From the NCBI GenBank assembly GCA_026545225.1, contig CM048852.1, forward strand, positions 15,212,146 through 15,276,145: a stretch of DNA of 64,000 bases, read 5' to 3'. Positions within the stretch are counted from its first letter, which is position 1. Each line of letters starts with the position of its first letter. Below the pieces are notes generated by a model. That model was not told the DNA's origin. It made no database searches and saw only the letters and a program-made list of their open reading frames with translations. The position numbers were made by a program, and so were the translations under genes. Positions 59,507-64,000 of this stretch are shown piece after piece. Source of the stretch: Cornus controversa. Taxonomy: Eukaryota; Streptophyta; Magnoliopsida; Cornales; Cornaceae.

Positions 59507-59745
59507 ATTCTTGGGATTATTCCTTCTCGCCTTCTTCGTCAAAGGCCTTCTGTGGAGGTGTGTCCTTATAAGGTTTGGCCCTCGTAGGGTTATGATTTTC
59601 TCGGGATTAATCCATCCCGCTTCTTTCTTCAAAGGCCCTTCGTGGAGGTGTGTCCCTATAGGGTTATGATTTTCTCGGGATTAATCCATCCCGCTATTTT
59701 CTTCAAAGGCCATCCGGGGAGGTGTGTCCCCGTAGGGTTATGTGT
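59507..59745. repeat. ~76-bp minisatellite, three units
   Basis: Units contain TTCTTCAAAGGCC, GTGGAGGTGTGTCCCTATAG, GGTTATGATTTTCTCGGGAT and TAATCCATCCCGC. The first unit is the most diverged. It lies between the antisense gene and the end of integrase. Confidence 0.9.
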
Positions 59746-59952
59746 TTGAATATGACAACATGTTTTGAAATGAACAGCATTTTTATTAACATTTTATGAT
59801 AGAACTTATTCAGGAAAAAGGAACTGGAGTCTTGTTTTGCGGCTTGGCAATAAAGCCAACCTCTGAAATAACAGTTGCTGAAAGTAGATGCAAGCTAGAA
59901 AAAACGATGGGATGAAAAACTAATAAAGAACAAATAAAAATAAAAATAAACT

Positions 59953-60553
59953 TCACTGATAGAACTTCCTCAAATGCTTGGCATTCCAAGGATGGGCCAA
60001 CTAATTTCCTTCTAATGTTTCCAACCAATACGTGCCTCGTCTTTGAGTTCTGACCAGTTTATATGGGCCCTCTCAATTAGGAGCTAACTTTCCAGTACCG
60101 GGAGGTTTGGTGGCTTGAGTGACTTCACGTAGGACTAGATCATTAAGTTAAAAACTCCTTTGCTTGACCCTAGTGTTGTAGTACTGGGACATGGCCTGCT
60201 GATACGCGGCCATCCGTACTTACACTTGTTCTCTCTTCTAGTCAATGAAGTCGACACTGGCTCTTAGCTCCTCCTCATTATGAACGGTCATAGTACCTAG
60301 CCCGATGACTCGCCACTGGTCCCATTTCAACGGGAAGAACTGCTTCGTTTCCGAAAGCTAAGAAGTAGGGCGTCTCCCCAGTGGGGACTTTGGCAGTGGT
60401 CCTGTAAGCTCATAAGATGCTTGGTAGCAGCTCTAGCCAAACTCCTTTGGAGTCATCCAGATGTTTCTTGATCATTTCAAATATTGTCCTGCTGGCCACT
60501 TCAGCCTGCACATTGGCCTGCAGGTGGCCTAGTGAGGAATAACAGTTGCTTAT
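59953..60553 (-). pseudogene. Tat integrase C-terminus
   Basis: Minus strand: SLGHLQANVQAEVASRTIFE, MIKKHLDDSKGVWLELLPSI, AYRTTAKVPTGETPYFLAFG and NEAVLPVEMG, then MAAYQQAMSQYYNTRVKQRS and LAHPWNAKHLRKFYQ with a TGA at 59953-59955. These match the QANGQAEV..YRTT..TGETPF..YG..AVIPVE and WN..HL..FY blocks of Ty3/gypsy (Tat/Athila) integrases. Stops such as TGA after LPSIL and shifts are present. The upstream part is cut off by the Athila LTR at 60554. Confidence 0.88.
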
Positions 60554-62067
60554 TGATAGGCGTTGAATGTTACGCATTCTAGCCTCTTAACTTATGTATT
60601 TTATTCTCTTAGTGATAGATTATTTTGTGATTTTACTTTGTTTTAATGTTTTCTGTATTTTCAGGGCCTTAATGATTAATTCAGTTAAAACCAAGCTTTT
60701 GGGCTTTTAAAGAAGACATCCAAGATGGTTAGATGAAGCCTACATCAAAGGGAACCATTCAACCATTTATTTTAACTCAAATCAGCCCCAGAAAGAGGTC
60801 CAAGAGAATTACAGTTGCTTAAGAAGGTTTCGGGCCTGAAGCCCAAATCTGCGCATAATACAGTCTTAATCCCGTTTTGGAAAATGGACCAGAAGTCTTA
60901 TTTTTGAGCCTCAAATCAACATTATTTTCACGTGGGGTTGAACGAAATTTGATTCTGCACACTTTTGTATTTCAAGAAAATTCCGTAAATCGGACTTCTA
61001 GTGGGTGAAAAGTTGGGCCGAAGTCAGCAGGAAAAACCCACCTGATTAGTGCTGCGGGAAACCCTAATTTATTCCTAATTGGATTAGGACTTTGGTGTAT
61101 TCTCTTGGGGGATAGAGAGAGATTGGAGAGTCTGAGAGGGCTGAGAAGAGAACACAGAGATTGGAGAGTCTGAGAGGGCTGAGAAGAGAATAGAAACATA
61201 TTTGCAGAGCCATTGGAGAACGAAGTCATACGCGTAATTCAGAAAGATGATGTCTTCTTCCTCAACAGTTGAAGCTTCTTCTTCTACCATGAGCGGCTAG
61301 TTCATCCACTAGGGTTTTGATGTAGCCCTAACAAAGCATCAATGGTTTGATTGTTTTAATTATTGGGGACCTTTATATACATGCATAGATTGTGTAATTC
61401 AGAGGATTCTTATTATAGAATTGAGCAATAAAAGTCTTGTAAATTCAATCTCAATAATTTCTTATCTTGTCTTAGATATTTAGTTGTTGTTATTGAACTC
61501 AATCTCTCTTATTTTCTGTGATCATGAGAGAGATTATTACACAATGGTAATCACTGAATATATTGTTATGAGCTTTGATGGATTATGCCTAGAGAAGATG
61601 AACCATACTGCACCCTAGATTAGAGTAGTTAGGCAGATGGCCCATGCCAATCGAAGATAGTCCATGGCTTAGCCTTAATCATATGTTATCTTCTTGACGG
61701 ATGAAGGTGAGCTTGTAGCCACCGACACCACTTATGCATGATGTAATTCCCCTATAGTTGATTCAATTGACCATTGATTGTGGAGTTAGTGGTGAAGTCA
61801 AACACCCTAGATTTCTCTCATACTATCTTCATTATCTGTTTACCTTTGATTTATTTTATTTTACTTTTTCATTAATTTAGTTTAAAAATCAGAATTCTTT
61901 TCTTATAAATTTAGTTAGAATTAATTCAGTATTCCAACTCATCAGACCATAATCCCTGAGGTACGATACCCCTTTCGATAGCCCTATTCTGTAAGGAATT
62001 CGTTCTATTGTTAAGTGTGAAAATTTTTAATTGATATACTTTTTGAGTCACACTCACACACGAATCA
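60554..62067 (+). repeat. 5' LTR of the Athila element
   Basis: 1514 bp, from TGATAGGCGTTGAATG to CACACACGAATCA. A 43-bp tandem duplication (AGAGATTGGAGAGTCTGAGA, GGGCTGAGAAGAGAA) lies at about 61107-61192. No coding sequence. Confidence 0.88.
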
Positions 62068-62072
62068 ATTTT

Positions 62073-62090
62073 TGGTGTCGTTGCTGGGGA
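62073..62090 (+). other. Athila primer-binding site
   Basis: TGGTGTCGTTGCTGGGGA differs by transitions only (C to T) from the consensus TGGCGCCGTTGCCGGGGA complementary to tRNA-Asp; C-to-T changes are what methylation decay produces. Confidence 0.9.
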
Positions 62091-62211
62091 TTATCTATTT
62101 GATTGATTGGATTTTACAGAATTAATTATAATTGGATTTTTAGTTTAGGAAATTTTTATATTTTATTTTTAATTTTGTTTTTGTTTCTTTTCAAGTGCTT
62201 TTGGCTAATAT

Positions 62212-64000
62212 ATGTAAGGTCGTCGTTCTGTAGCTGATCCTTTGATACCTCTTGATCCTGAGCCTGAACGTACTCTTAGACAACAGAGGAACATCCCCGT
62301 TGATACCATTGTGCAAGAGGAAGCATTAATTGAAGACATGGCAGAAGAGAGGAATAACAACCTTGTTCCTAATGCTGATGGAGAAAGAGCTAGATTGCTT
62401 AGGGACTACTATGTTCCTGAGACATATACCTCCCCAGCAGGTTTTCAACTGCCCAATGTCACAGCACAGAGTTATGAGATCAAGTCCAGCATTATTCAGA
62501 TGCTGCCATCTTATTTTGGGCTGACTCAAGAAGACCCTTACAAGCATCTGGATGACTTCATTGAAGTGTGCTCAACTACCAAAATTCATAACTTCTCTGA
62601 AGATGCTTTCAGAATGAGACTTTTTCCATTCTCTCTGAAAGACAAAGCAAAGTATTGGTTCAATTCTCTACCGGCTAGTTCTATCACGACTTGGACTCAG
62701 ATGCAACATGAGTTTCTCAAGAAGTATTTTCCGATAGGGAAGACCAATCAGTTCAGACGTGCTATCACTGGTTTCTCCCAACATGAGGGGGAACAATTTT
62801 ATGAGACATGGGAAAGCTTCAAGGACCTTCTTAGGAAGTGTCCCCATCTTCAAGTTCCTAAGTGGTAACTAGTGCAGAGTTTTCATGAAGGGCTCACAGA
62901 AGCCAATAGACAGATGGTTGATGCGTCGTGTGGAGGTACTTTTATGTTGAAGAGTGAAGAAGAGGCATGGACCTTATTTGAAAATCTTAGTGACAACTCT
63001 CTACAACATATGTCCTCTACTCGTTCTAACAGACATGCCACTACAAGGAAAACTGATGGGATTTTTAAGGTTGGTGCTTCAGAAGCTATGCCAAATGATA
63101 TTGATTTAATTGCACAGAAGGTAGCAGCAATTATGGCTGCCAATCAAACTCCTTCTGCTTCAAATTATTCATTGCTAGGCCCTTGTGAATTTTGCTCTAG
63201 TCCTATGCATAATGTGAGAAATTGTCCTTCAATGGGGCAATTTTCTGATGTTCAACATGAGCAAGTCCAAGCTACATTCACTGGACCAATGAATCCTCCA
63301 CGAGGTAATACTTACAATCCCACGTAGAGGAATCATCCTGGTTTTTCTTACAGTAACCAAGGGGTAGCAATGCAACCATCATATCAACCTAGGACTTTTG
63401 TGCCTCAACAACAATATCAAACACAAAGTCCTATGGCCCAAAGAATTTCTGCTATTGAAGACAAGCTGACTCTTACCTTGTCCAAATTTGACAAGCTTGA
63501 TTCTCTTATAGAGACAGTGCAAGCTACTGCAGCAACAGTACAATCTACAGTTCAGCTAGTGCACTCGCATTCTCAATCTATTGCCAAACTGGAATCTCAG
63601 TTTGGACAGCTTGCTACTTCATTGAGTAGAAGAGAAGAAGGGAAGCTCTCTAGTCAACCAATTGCTAATCCAAGAGGGATGCAAGCTTCCACAAGCAACC
63701 CACACCATGAGCAAGTTCAAGCTATTACCACTTTGAGGAGTGGAAAAATAATTGATAATAAGGTGGGTGAGAAGAAAGAAGAAGAAAAAGTGACCACAAG
63801 TCCAAGTGCTGAAATTCCTTATGAGCCCAAGGCTCCTTTCCCACAACGTTTCCTTGAAGCATCTAAATTGGGAAAGCAAGGGGACAAGCTGTATGACATG
63901 ATGGAGGTGTTTCGACAAGTGAAGATTAATTTGCCACTCCTTGATGCCATCAAGCGAATTCCTCCTTATGCGAAATTTTTGAAGGACTTGTGCACTCAGA
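62212..64000 (+). pseudogene. Athila gag, continuing past the window
   Basis: Packages the element RNA. The apparent ancestral ATG (62212) is followed at once by TAA, then GRRSVADPLIPLDPEPERTL runs in frame. Domain pieces: HLDDFIEVCSTTKI, RMRLFPFSLKDKAKYWFNSL, TWTQMQHEFLKKYFP and FYETWESFKDLLRKCP. TAA at 62866 and TAG at 63325 (the latter where Athila gags have Trp, NPTWRNHPGF) interrupt the frame, which otherwise stays open. The knuckle CEFCSSPMHNVRNC is intact. A Gln/Thr-rich stretch and a likely coiled coil (ISAIEDKLTLTLSKFDKLD) follow, ending near LPLLDAIKRIPPYAKFLKDL at the window edge. Confidence 0.92.

Larger units (their letters stand above)
56481..60553 (-). mobile_element. Tat-like Ty3/gypsy element, 3' part, minus orientation
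   Basis: Reading the minus strand: end of integrase (60553-59953), a spacer with a minisatellite, an extra gene on the opposite strand (57454-59315), a polypurine-like tract AACAGGGGGCATC (56834-56846) and a 3' LTR (56833-56481). Integrase followed by an antisense extra gene before the 3' LTR is known in the Tat/Grande lineage. Everything 5' of the integrase end is outside: an Athila element begins at 60554, inside the integrase. Confidence 0.8.
60554..64000 (+). mobile_element. Athila-type Ty3/gypsy element, 5' part
   Basis: LTR 60554-62067, primer-binding site TGGTGTCGTTGCTGGGGA (62073-62090), then gag to the window end. The PBS type (TGGCGCCGTTGCCGGGGA, tRNA-Asp) and the gag sequence are diagnostic of Athila. 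It is inserted in the Tat integrase; the left flank is CTTAT, and its partner duplication lies beyond the window. Confidence 0.93.

Overview
This window is plant nuclear DNA, most likely from a flowering plant and probably a eudicot. The evidence is intron-containing plant genes (a VQ-motif regulator, an At4g10955-type lipase, a FAR1-related pseudogene, one lysine-ketoglutarate reductase/saccharopine dehydrogenase exon). The transposon content is also typical of plants: Ty1/copia, Tat- and Athila-type Ty3/gypsy, TRIM, L1 and RTE LINEs, and Mutator/hAT-like MITEs. The sequence is AT-rich with many (TA)n, (GA)n and (TTA)n tracts. I could not assign a species or family. No tRNA, rRNA, CRISPR or prokaryotic operon structure was seen.

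Only two genes look intact: a single-exon VQ protein (+, 24641-25252) and a two-exon class-3-type lipase (-, 32934-27872). The lipase's exon 1 lies 3.9 kb upstream of the large open frame; joining the exons restores one 385-codon frame. Its intron holds a ~360-bp tandem array, a ~127-bp tandem duplication and an RTE LINE fragment. Two host-gene relics also occur: a FAR1/FRS pseudogene (1.7-5.1 kb) and an isolated, splice-competent LKR/SDH exon (55799-55939, -).

More than half of the window, by my boundaries, is mobile DNA, much of it nested. 7.96-11.1 kb: degenerate gypsy-type LTR with a minisatellite. 12.29-21.74 kb: a dead copia element interrupted by a 3.5-kb solo LTR (TSD GTGTT) and a 566-bp TRIM (TSD TTTGT), with its 3' end tandemly duplicated to give a third LTR. 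33.36-39.23 kb: a second copia element (TSD AAGCC). 39.43-47.54 kb: a minus-strand L1 LINE lacking its endonuclease, interrupted by a MITE, a second solo LTR of the same family (TSD TGAGT) and a second MITE. 47.7-55 kb: a run of MITEs and MULE-like non-autonomous elements in AT-rich DNA. 56.5-60.55 kb: the 3' part of a minus-strand Tat-like gypsy element carrying a spliced extra gene on its opposite strand. 60.55 kb to the end: an Athila-type element inserted into the Tat integrase, running off the window.

All retroelement reading frames seen contain stops or deletions, so this is a decayed transposon landscape around two functional genes. The points most worth a second look are the orphan LKR/SDH exon, the spliced antisense gene of the Tat element, the duplication that copied host flank together with an LTR, and the repeat-built lipase intron.
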